This document shows positions 24,501 through 34,562 of a stretch of 64,000 nt of DNA, piece by piece. How positions within the stretch are numbered: position 1 is the stretch's first letter; the number at the start of each line of letters is the position of its first letter. Under the pieces are notes generated by a model. That model did no database searches and was not told the DNA's origin. It saw only the letters and a list, made by a program, of their open reading frames with translations. This DNA comes from Larimichthys crocea. Lineage: Eukaryota > Chordata > Actinopteri > Sciaenidae. Where the stretch lies: NCBI RefSeq assembly GCF_000972845.2, contig NC_040032.1:11134334-11198333 (forward strand). Direction: 5' to 3'. The translations under genes were made by a program, and so were the position numbers.

Positions 24501-27500
24501 AGTCAATGATGGTGGTCAATAAACAGAGCTGAAGGCTGCAAAGAAACAATGCACAACAGAAGAAAAACACAGCTTACTACTCTGTAAAAGGTATCCTGAG
24601 CAGAGATTTAGATAAAGCTCCTCACATCATTGTGCCAGTGGTCTCTGAATGTAACCCGGTACAAGCGTCTGTCTGAGGGGGAATGACATCAAACTGGGAG
24701 AGAAGTCTCCTTTGTGTGTTTTGTTTTTTCCCTCCTCCACTCAGAGGTTGGCTCAGGCCTGCATGCTGCTCTGCTCCCGGTGGCACTGCCCACACCCGGA
24801 CACACAGTGGACACCATTCAGCGAACAGCTTACCTCACCGGCCATGCCAGTGTGGCTGCGTGCACCAGCAGATAAACAGGGGCAAAGTTTCAATACATTT
24901 AACCCTGAGATGACAACGAAGCTATGACAAGTGTTAGAGTTAGTTTTGTGCTAAGACTTTGGAAATGCTTATAACATTAAATAATCTGAGTTATACTTAT
25001 TATGAATTACTAAATTTGAATCATATATAATGATATAATAATACTATATATTTTAGTAAATTGATCCCATATTCAGCGGAAGTTATAGTGGTGCCATCAT
25101 TTACAAAGATGCAGCATTAGATGGATAAACAAAATGTTTCAGCAATAGTTTGATATTTTCACGAAAGAGTCTCAGACTTGAATAAACAGACTGATATCAG
25201 ACTCCTGTCTGTGAGCTTAAAAACCAGGTCAGCGATTTTACGTAATGTGATCCTAATTCAAATTCAGCATATATCTTCTTGCAAGTCTTCCAGCCGTGGT
25301 TTGGTAAACGGGGAAACAAAGTCGCTCGGATTGAGCCACACAAGTGTCACTCCGTCCATTCCAGCCAGGATTTGTGCAACTTTTTAGTTTGCCAGGATAC
25401 AGTATGCTGCCGTTGTTATGTACGCAGCAACAAATCCAACATCGGTAACTTTAGTCAGGCCTACTATACTTGCTGAGTCACTGGTTGCACTATATTCTGC
25501 TATGCTATGCTATACATGGAGTATGTGGCCAGGAATTACACATTGCTCCTTGAATATGAAACTACGGCCACCACTGAGTTAACTTAGCCTAGAATATGGC
25601 TCTATCCAAAGGTAAAAATATCTGCTCTTTATATCTTTTTATATCATTTTTGTTTATTCAATACAAAAGTGAAGTGTAAAAATGAAAATGTGTAGTTTTA
25701 AAGGGGGATATGTAAGACATGGCAGGGAGTGTTGCTGGTATATTAGTATATATATATTGTTTTTTACATATGGACAGAGCCAAGCTGTCCAAAAGGTCTG
25801 TTTGTAGTCTTTTTGCCAAGCTTAACCAACAGGCTGTAGTTTGTAAACTGAGCTTATTTCAAACTTTTCCTTTTCATTGAAATGACTCTGAAAACATTCA
25901 ATTTCATCCTTAAATCTTATGAGTAATAACCACATTACGAACCACGACACATGAGCAGCACATACTGCGTGACACAGGGACACGGTTTGGTCGTCTGGCC
26001 AGCGTGAACTGGAACTCTGTGTCACAAAGCTGTCCTGCTGTGTTTGTTGGCCTGCAGCCACTTTAGAGAAGTCGTTCTGTTTAATGTTCAGCTTCTCCTC
26101 TCTCAGCTTGTCGCTCTTACTCATATCAGAAATGACAGACAGGAGATTTACATTGTTCCTGATTATTTCTGTGGCTTTGTAAAGACTCTCCGGTTTTAAA
26201 TGAGCCACTTTTAGAACATTATGTGAGTGCTGTTTTAATCTCTCTTAACAGTTTTCTGTCTAAGTTGAATGAAACCCACTTAATTTGAAATCACAGCATG
26301 GATTGTTACTTGCAAGAACTGACATAAAATAAGAAGGAGGAACAATGAGACGTTGTTCTTGGTGCAAAAACTCCAGAAGAGGTGGAGAACAATGTGACCT
26401 CACCGTGTCTACACTGGTTTCCTTATCTGTCTGGCATTAGGCGTGTGTCTTGGTGAAAACATGCAGATTAGTGCAGTGCTGCAGAACTCGCATCCACCCA
26501 CAGTCCTGCGTTCTGTGCTCAGTAATCAAGCCACAGCTTTATTTTAACAGCGTTCTATCATGTGATTCCTCTCCAAAACACCTACAGTCAGACTATTTTT
26601 AGCACGATTCATATCCACACGGTGTGAAGACGTGCGGGTTTCTGCCCCAGAGCCTGCTAGAGAAAGGCGGAGAGGCAGAGACAGACCGACAGAGCTGAAA
26701 CCAGCTGAGGCGAACAACACTGCACATTGAATAATTCAGCATGCAGCCCGACTGTGCTGCCGGGGAGGGGTGGGGTCACGCTGCTGATTGACTGCTTGTT
26801 TGAGATCTTTGCGGTCTGTGTGTGGAAATATTTTGGCTTTTGTCACGCGTGATGTGTCGGGCCGCTGTGCCATTGCTTTGGCCTTGAGAGTGTGTGTGTG
26901 AATACCATAAGTAGGCTCATGTGAAACTAACATAAAGGGCTAAGTTCTATTCTATGTGAGCTGGGAGTATCTCTGTATTAGGTCGACATGTTTGTGGTCA
27001 TTTCTGTCACTCTGTATTGGTGTTGTTGTAACATACTGCAGATAGCCAGGTGAAATATCAAGTTATTTCTATTTTCTGCCCCAAAATACAGGTGAAATAT
27101 CAAGTTATTTCTATTTTCTGCCCCAAAATACTGATGAAAATGCTTTCTGATGGACTATAAGTGCTAGTTTATGGGTGTGACTGCAAAGACTGAAATGTAT
27201 CAGATCCATTAAGACTTCAGTTGTGCCCATTGCAGGTTAGCAGGCTGATGAATGCCACAAGAGAAGATTTCCAGTATATGGACTTTGAATATTGTCAAAC
27301 ACTCACTCTTCATCCTGCAGCCTCTCCTCATCCTCCTGGTTGTGTGACTGGTTGCGTATGGGCGCCAGGCCCTCCGTCTTGGTGTTGTAATTGTGGAAGC
27401 AGACGTTGAGCTTCTCGTCAAACTCGTTGACCAGGTCCTCCATCGACTTGAAGCTCATCATCTCGGAGAAGTTCTCCAGCTCGGAGAAGTCCTCGCGGGT

Positions 27501-27632
27501 GATGGAGGCCAGAGGGATGGTGGTGGTGGTGGAGTAAGAGGAGTGGTTGAGCGCCGGGTGGTCCAGCTCATCCATGTGACATGGCCGGAGGTCGTCAAAC
27601 TCCTCGTCCAAACATACAAGAGGGGCTTCCAT
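17091..27632 (-). CDS. fez1: FEZ1, fasciculation and elongation protein zeta-1
   Basis: Cytoplasmic adaptor that links kinesin-1 to cargo and supports axon outgrowth (UNC-76 family). Nine coding exons, listed 5' to 3' on the minus strand: 27632-27307, 24244-24157, 22749-22663, 21722-21557, 20292-19979, 18517-18437, 17517-17442, 17360-17295 and 17107-17091. All use GT-AG borders and total 1221 bases, 406 residues; human FEZ1 is 392. The start is ACACCATGG, a good Kozak context, encoding MEAPLVCLDEEFDDLRP. Landmarks in order: FSEMMSFKSMEDLVNEFDEK (about 56-80), VWDALTDNYIS (about 110-120), acidic runs EKEEEE and ETEEEDEEE (about 141-190), a coiled coil from about 227 to 290 (VELLHRVEAAIREYSEELV onwards) ending in KRRRRDK, RFSMEGLSNILQTGIRQTFG (about 328-347), and YLNTVIPYEEKGTPPSVEDL (about 355-374). 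The C-terminus is TLLTDYILKVLCPT, as in mammals. The gene converges on ESAM. Confidence 0.96.
17640..17720 (+). mobile_element. Fragment of percomorph interspersed repeat
   Basis: The text 'gttagatgaaaagattgataccactgtcatatctgttgg' belongs to the same family as the copies at about 51575, 52083 and 63840. It lies in the FEZ1 intron between exons 6 and 7. Confidence 0.5.
18535..18567 (-). repeat. (TG)n tract in FEZ1 3' splice region
   Basis: 33 bases of perfect AC on the plus strand, so (TG)16.5 in the FEZ1 transcript. It occupies intron positions -18 to -50 before the 81-base exon 18517-18437, where the branch point and polypyrimidine tract are expected. UG repeats near 3' splice sites are known binding sites for TDP-43 and CELF proteins. 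Confidence 0.85.
19505..19672 (+). mobile_element. 5'-truncated tRNA-derived SINE
   Basis: Reverse-complement match to the SINE at 5320-5628: 'tcggtgtgtgaatgtgtatgaatggttagctcc', 'gttggcaccttgcatggcagcc', 'gagtggtcggaagactagaaagg' and a tail CTATATAAGTACAGTGCATTTACCA. The tRNA-like head is missing. It lies in the FEZ1 intron between exons 5 and 6. Confidence 0.8.
23090..23310. mobile_element. Teleost interspersed repeat, two related units
   Basis: 'tattcatggttcccagaggataaatctgaataatttcggtgatcccctctagcacc' is followed about 85 bases later by a second 'ttcatggttcccagatgatg...tagcaccatcatcaggtcaaa' unit. Both match a repeat family I know from many fish genomes. It lies in the FEZ1 intron between exons 2 and 3. 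Confidence 0.6.
27047..27130. repeat. 42-bp tandem duplication
   Basis: Two identical 42-base units, each starting CAGGTGAAATATCAAG and ending CCCCAAAATA, sit head to tail at 27047-27088 and 27089-27130. The absence of differences indicates a recent duplication. It lies in the FEZ1 intron about 180 bases from the first coding exon. Confidence 0.9.
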
Positions 27633-28239
27633 GGTGTCCCCTGTCTGCTCAGCTCTGAGTCCTGCATAAACAAAGTGATGGTTTAGCGTTTAATGCACCA
27701 AGTTTGCTAAATCAGCACAATGTTTTAAGTTTCATCAGCATTCCTTTAATGAGGTAAGGCTACTGCTGCAGCAAATGTGTTGAAGAGGACAGACAGGATC
27801 AGACAAAGCACAAGAGTCAGTGCCTGTCCCCATCTGTGAGATTTACCAATATCCCAGACGGATTTGGCACCTCCTAAATTATGACCGCCTCACCTCATGT
27901 GCAATGGCACCATGTAGTCTAGACAAAGAGGAGATAGAGGTAGATGTGCCAGAAGGGGACCAGGTCCCAGAGGGATCCCAACCAGTTGGCTTTACTGGTA
28001 AACTGCAGTTAATTAAGTACCTCTGCTGGGACTTAACTAATGAGCTTTCAATATTCTGGGACACGAAATTATAGGAACATTTGTCAAAGTGCGCTATATA
28101 TTCCAGCTTGTGCTTCCTTTACGGGGTTTGAGGCTAAATGAATTTGTGTATAAAAATGTAGCAGATACATAGTCAATTTTTATTAATGTAAAGCACATAT
28201 ATGAAAATGAATAAACTTCTAAAGGTGCATTTTTACACC

Positions 28240-28940
28240 ATCACTTCAAAAAGTGACTTGCACCTTACAAAAAGATGGAGGAGCTCCAAATATTAAGTCC
28301 TGGTCTTTTCATTTCCATTTTAATAGCCTACCTATCTTTTTGTATTCGGTCTATCCTGTCAAGTACGGCAGCTTGGCACATCATTGATGAGAATATTAAA
28401 CCTTGGTCCTCGGTCTATTTAAACGTTCCAATCAAAATCAAGCTAAATTTAAGGGGAACTGTGTCCAATTAACCATCAGTTTGTTTTATTTTAAGATATA
28501 AAGTCCCGACCGAGATAGCATTCTCACTTTCTTCTGATCAGTAATACGAGATAAATAACTGATTAAAAGACTATTCTTCTTATTTCCCATGATGAAGTGA
28601 CACAACGGTTCATACATTCTCAGATCTGTTTAAAAGAGGCGGTAAATATGTATGTACCACTTTTTAATACTTCAATTAACTGGAGTTTGGACCAACGTTA
28701 AACTATCTACTATTCACGATGCTATACTATCGTATATGTTCATAGAGGATATATATTCCCCTATCATTCCATATCAAATGAAGTTGTCTGAGTCATGCTC
28801 CAATGGTACTGGGAATGTCAGTAATTCTCTATGTTTTGGAAAGAGGTATATCTTGTATTATTGGTTGTTTCCTGTATTAAATGATGATTTTCTGTTAAAG
28901 TTAATTAAAATTAATCAAACTATCATTAATGGTATATACT
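28240..28940 (+). mobile_element. Decayed L1-like LINE ORF2 remnant
   Basis: With several frame changes and stops, the plus strand around 28780-28870 can be read as ...QWYWECQ, then FSMFWKEVYLVL. This resembles the W-x-x-C...FW-x-x-V element at the C-terminus of L1-clade reverse transcriptase proteins. Upstream text encodes short hydrophobic patches that could derive from the same ORF (for example GAPNIKSWSF near 28282). The copy is far too broken to be active. It lies inside the 5' UTR intron of FEZ1. Family call is inference from motif spacing. Confidence 0.4.
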
Positions 28941-30377
28941 AAGAGAAAGCAGCTCACAGTATCTGTTTTTACTCGACAGTAACGATACTATGTATGGATC
29001 CTGAAACACAGGAGTCAAAGGAATGAAATCTAATTTAATAGATCAGCAGAAACTAAAGGGTATAAACCTGCAAAAAGAAGCAGCGTTTATTGGGAGGACT
29101 TGCTGTAATGCTGCAGTCAGACTTTTAAGAGAAGTTGTGCCTCGGTCAGGTTGTCAGACGCAGTGTAATTACTGTAGCGAGGCCTAAACTTCATCCCTCC
29201 CTGCCTTGCTGGACCGTGGCCTGGCGTAAGTGGGTGAGTACAGAGGAGTCCATTTAAAAACAAGCTTGTGCAAGCCTCTTCCTCCTCATCACACCACTCA
29301 GCAAAGTGCTGCTCTGTCTACAGCCGGATGTTGTTTGTCGGGATCTCATCCGTTCTCTCTGTACTGCTGATTCTTATTTATTTATATATAATTGCATGTG
29401 CTCCATCTTGGGCTTTCAATTTCTCTGCTAAGAAATCTTGAATTAATCCTCGCAGGAGAGAAATTAATGACCCGCCTTTATGTGACAGTGACTGACAACT
29501 CATGTCTGTCAATAGATCCAATTAGGCTTGTTTGTTCTGCTTAAATAACGAACTTAGACATTGAAATTAGTGGCTGACTCCATCCTTGCCACAGTGACTG
29601 ATGTTCTGCTGCTTGAAAAGTTCACATCACAAATTCAGTTTCAGTTTCAATAGCACTTTCCATTCATGCTGTAGCATTTCTGCTGTTTAGCAAAATGGAC
29701 GTGGAAGACATGAAATCACAGCATCTACGTCGGAGCTGACAGCAGTATGGATGGTGTGGAGGTGTTGGAGCAGGTACTGAATGTCTGCATAGTGTGTGTT
29801 TGGGATATGTGTCAGCCTTTTTCTGTATTTGACCTTCACCAGAGAGTAGTGGTAGTGGTCTCAGGTGTGTCGGTGTGCTCCACAAGGATGCAGGTATGAA
29901 AAGAGCCAATCAAGAGCTCGTCAGAGGTCGTTCAATGCAATGGAGCCAAATCACTCACCCCATATTGCCGTGGGAGGTGCGTTCACAGCTACGTAACTGA
30001 ACGACAAATCAAACACCGATTCCATTGCAGATCTTTAAACCATTTTCATATATATATATATTGTGACTCCCGGGAATTGAACATACATGTCAAACAATTC
30101 TGATTTTATCCCACCTAAATATAACTAAATGGATTCCACATCAAATCAATCCCCAGGCGGCCGTGGCAGAAATGGAAATCAAGCAAGAGCATGTCATCAG
30201 CTCATCAGAGGGAGAAAAAAAAAAAGAGGAGAGTGGGGGAGGGAGAAGAGAGCAGTGAGCAGAGAGGAAGGAGAGATGGAGGAAACCATGGTTACAAGGC
30301 AGGGATGGAGGAAAAGATGATGCACAGCGAGGGGAGGTCAGGAATGAGCAGCGGGATAATAGACACAGACAGATTAC

Positions 30378-30800
30378 CTGCAGTCGATGAGCTGTTGTTG
30401 TTATGGCTTGGTGTGGAGACGAGATCTTCTCAGACGAGGAGAATCTGTGGCTCAGCCTGCCTCCTCTGCAAAACCCACCGATGAGCAGCAGCAGCAGCTA
30501 CATTCATTCCAGGGTGAACAGGAGAGGAAAAAAAATCAGGGAGGTGAAGATGGCAGCGTGGTCTGAGCTTTGGTCTGTATCCCTTCCCTCACCCGTTAGC
30601 CCACAGCCACCCTTATCAGTCCTCCCACAGCCCGTTGTTTTCCAATCAATAGACAGCCAGCCCAGCACACAGAGCCTGCGCACTGCCAGGCCTCTGACGA
30701 TATCAGCTCACCCCCTCCCATTCCCTGCCTCACTATCCTCTCTTTCTCCCTTTGTCCCTGCCTCCTCCCTCCCTCTCTCTGCTCACGCTGTAAGCATTAA
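30378..30800 (-). promoter_or_regulatory. fez1: Candidate FEZ1 5' UTR exon and promoter region
   Basis: The coding exon has an acceptor (TTTATGCAG) at about 27663, so a 5' non-coding exon must lie upstream. At 30378 the minus strand reads CGACTGCAG|GTAAT, a good donor. The sequence beyond it to about 30800 is richer in G and C and in purine/pyrimidine runs than its surroundings. The transcription start is not visible, and the end coordinate is approximate. Confidence 0.35.
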
Positions 30801-31544
30801 TTCCCCAATATTCATGAGGAGAGAAGGAGGAGGGAGAGGAGGAGGAGGAGGAGGAGCAGAAGGTTTGGGGGAAGGAGATGTTTCTTTAGAAAGGTAGCAC
30901 ATTGTCTACCTTGTACATTGATTCCTATTCATAACACCAGCTTCCCCCCTTTTGTCTCATTCTGCCACAGACCTGAGTGGAATAACATATCCAGCAGAGG
31001 ACGTATGAATATGAACCTGCATTACAAAAAAACTGAAAGGTGACAAAATGAATAAATTTTAAGATCAGCTGTGGAAATGGAGTGACATAAAAACCAAATA
31101 ATTCTTTAATTTCAAGCTTGTTTTTGCTTCCTTAAATCAGTGTCAACGAAACAGAAACACACATTTATACATATATAAAATCAATAAGACAAAATAGCCT
31201 CATCCGATCCAACAATCAAAAAAACAATAAAGGGCATCCAAAAAAATAAAATGTCTGTGAGCTGAGGGGAGGAAAAATTCAAACCGCACTCATAAAACTG
31301 GAGGATATAAACATAGGGCTGTGAGGAGCGCAGTCATTTTGTATTTTTCATCAGAAAAGGACCAAAAACAAGAAAAAATTAGTTAGTTTTGAATCTGTAT
31401 CCTCTACTACATGCTTGGAAAGGGAGGGTGAGGCAAGGGGTATTCAGCTGGCTGCAATCTGCACCCACTCACCACCATATTCCACTTGAGGTTTAGTTCC
31501 CAAAAAAAATCCATAAGTACCTATGTTAATAAAATAAAATAAAC

Positions 31545-31835
31545 GTGTTGACAGCCTGGTTTTGGTCTCTGGAGCTAATTTACTGTTCTGTCATTTTTAT
31601 TTATTGCCTGTATAAATTATATGAAGTTATGCACAGTTCAGGGCATGGCTACTGTGAGTGACAGGTGTGTGCCATCACAGGCCTGCCTCAGCTCCACCCA
31701 CGCTTCATTTCTTTGCCAGTTCTTGGATTAGCTGGGAGTTAGATGGAGTGATACTTTACAACAGCTCCAAACTCTGGGTGACATCCGGAAGACTATCTCC
31801 ATGTTTTACACAGTCTATGATTTGAACACATTGGA
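31545..31835. mobile_element. Percomorph interspersed repeat
   Basis: 'acagcctggttttggtctctggagc' at one end and 'tctccatgttttacacagtctatga' at the other are landmarks of a very common percomorph repeat. Coding potential is absent. Confidence 0.5.
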
Positions 31836-32984
31836 CCTTTAATATGAGGAGAAGTCCCTGTTACCTGTACTGATTTTCACTACATTTCATACACATAAAC
31901 TACAGACAATATTGAACATTTAAAGATAAAGTGTGGATGAAAAAATGGCCAATCATCACAAACTTGATGTTGACCCCTCCCCTCCTTCACAGCGCTGAGC
32001 TTCAAAATCTGCATAATCCATGGTTTTAATCGGAGGTCGGGGTTTAAAAGCCTCAGCTGTGTGTGTGTGTGAGTGTGTAAACACACTCACATCACAGCTC
32101 ACACGTTATTATCGCACCCAGAGTGCACTCAGACCGGGAAATATTATAATATGGCTGTATTTGTGGTCTGGAACACCAAACTGTCAGATATGAGCAGATG
32201 TGTTGGATTAAGTGTTACAGCCTGATGGGGTGTTCATGAACAAGATGATGATGTATCTTGTACTTCTTCCTCTCACTTTGTGCTGGCAATCAGGACTAAA
32301 CTGACAAATATTCAGTGGAAAAGAAAAGTGTCTCTGTCCTTCCAAAAAACGATGCCATAATTTTAGAAATTGGCGAGCACATCGCACAGACAAAGAGGGA
32401 AGCTGCACACATGACGTCAGTACACAGGAGGTGCTGCGCCTACCTGCTCGGGTGAAGATGATGCACGCTGAAAACTGAAATCGCACATTGCAGAACATAC
32501 TGTACTCCCTAAACTTACACGATGTAAAAAAAACACACAGGAGCATGCACATGTACACAGATTTAATCATCATCATCATCATCAGTGTGAAACATCAACA
32601 GCAACCAGCCAGCAAACACCAGCTTCATTAGTCTGTAAGCAGCTGCTTCTTCCCCACACAACAAGAAAAGGGGGGAGAAAAGAAAGAAAGAAAGGAGATC
32701 TGGCCCGTCAGTGGCCTCCCATTACTACGGCAACATAGCTCACACAGCCCAGCATTGCATTGACGCCGGTTGCCATGGTGTTATACCGTAACTGTACTGG
32801 CAAAGGAATTACTCCACAGGCAACAGAGTGGAATAAGAAGGAGACAACTCTCTCTTTGTGAACCCCACCAGCACTTTGTAAACGTTCTGGCTTTATTTGA
32901 GGAGGTGGAGCACAAACTGTGGCCATTTGAATGATTTTAGCTTAACGAGAGCAACTCATACACAGAGATATAATAACTAATAAC

Positions 32985-33240
32985 ACATTATATTTATAGA
33001 ACACTTTTCATGATATTCAAAGACACTTTACTGGAGTTGAAATCACCAGACAACATACTGAAAATGTAAAAACAGTTCTAAAAAGTGGATGATGAATCAA
33101 TGATGAATGACTTGCAGTGGTGATACAGTAGGTTTGGTTGTAGTGGACGTATAACCCATGATGGTGTATGATGTTAAAGAGGAGGAGCAGGTAGAGGACC
33201 AAACACCGAGCCCTGGGGGACACCAGCATGGTTTGTATGT
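32985..33240. mobile_element. Probable teleost repeat fragment
   Basis: 'atttatagaacacttttcatgatattcaaagacactttac' and 'ccaaacaccgagccctgggggacacc' resemble parts of common fish repeats. Boundaries and class are uncertain. Confidence 0.35.
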
Positions 33241-34066
33241 TGAGTACAGCACTTTAATGGAAAGAATGTAGCTACATACTCCTGCTTACATTTTCAGTGA
33301 CATTTTGAAATCTATATTGTTTAAATTTGCTTTGGTTGAAGTGTGTTTGTCTGTGTCATAACTTCTCAAAGGGAGATGATTGGAGAACTACAACTGCACA
33401 GATTAAAGGACACAACCTCATGGCAGCACGCTGCAGCTGTAAGGAATCCTGAAAATCATCAGGAGGTGCAGTGATGTTCAATATCAACAGAATGAAATGT
33501 CGATAATTATTAGCTTCTGCTGCTCGTGTGCATCCTTTATTTGGGTATATACATATACTGAACAAACAATAGCAAATATAATATATAGTATAAAGGTAAA
33601 AATGCATCTTTTCATCCATGTATATCCATCCAAGCATACAAGGAGCTGCTCTAATGTATTTTTCTATAGTCAATCTGTATTTTACTGACATCTAGTGGCA
33701 GAAAGTATCGACGGTGGCTCAACAACAAAAACACCAGTGCAGCGTGATGTTCCCAATCTATTCCTGGCTTTGTCTTCAGATTACTGCAATATCATTTTTC
33801 TGAAAACATCTCATGTTCCAAACTGCATACAGCATGGACTCACTGCAAGTGGCTGGGATTGGGAAAAGTTCATTATTATCATATCTGGCACTGCTCCACC
33901 CTAATCATCATCATATCAAATTGTTTTCTGGGTAATGTGTCTCATGTATTATTTCCATAATTTAAGTGACAAACAAACAGTTTCCTATTTAGAAATGTTA
34001 CCTAAACCTTTTAAATCTGATTATAATCCCAAATCCAGAGAGGTATATTCAATATAAAGCCAAAAG

Positions 34067-34562
34067 TTTATTCTCAGAGCATCTTTCTGACGCAGTGAAG
34101 TGCTTTACAAGTCGATGAAAAACAAGGCAGACAATAAACTTCACACACTCTTTAAAGATATGTATTGTAAACTGACATACATTAAGGTTAAAACGAAATT
34201 ATGAATAGATATCACCATAAAAGTTCCCCACTTGATTACTTAAATTAACGCTTACTTACTGACAATTTTTCTCAAATTGTATGTTTAAATATCCAAAGGA
34301 GGCATTATCCAATGACGACTTCTGGTGAATTTAAGAGAACAGGCACAATAAATAGCCCAAAATCTCAAAATTTAAAGTGCAAGAGAAAACAATATTTCTG
34401 TCTTTAGTGTCTTGCCTTAAGATTTAAGATTTATCTGTATATACTGATCAAAAATATCTTCTAGAAAGTGATTTACAGTAGCACGGACTGAAAGCAGCTT
34501 TTACATCAAATGATGTCAGAAAAATGTCAGACGGAGTTGAAAATATTCCCTTTTAATAGCCG
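34067..34562 (-). other. cfap58: CFAP58 3' UTR
   Basis: Begins after the TAG at 34563-34565. The first clear minus-strand AATAAA (TTTATT on plus) is at 34067-34072, which would give a UTR of about 500 bases. A transcript end has not been seen. Confidence 0.45.

Larger units (their letters stand above)
30900..34060. other. Intergenic region between FEZ1 and CFAP58
   Basis: No exon is recognisable. It contains repeat copies at about 31545-31835 and 32985-33240, a short TG run near 32059-32071 and a CAT run near 32568-32583. The rest has no feature I can support. Confidence 0.5.

Noticed and set aside
22560..28080. Smaller open frames within FEZ1 introns (for example 25822-26208 minus, 27820-28074 plus)
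   Set aside because: No homologous motif and no splice sites that would join them in frame to FEZ1; the nine-exon model already gives the full-length protein.
30403..30897. 164-codon plus-strand frame near the FEZ1 promoter
   Set aside because: Low-complexity Ser/Pro and Gly-rich text from pyrimidine and purine runs. It has no homology, and it overlaps the likely FEZ1 5' UTR on the other strand.
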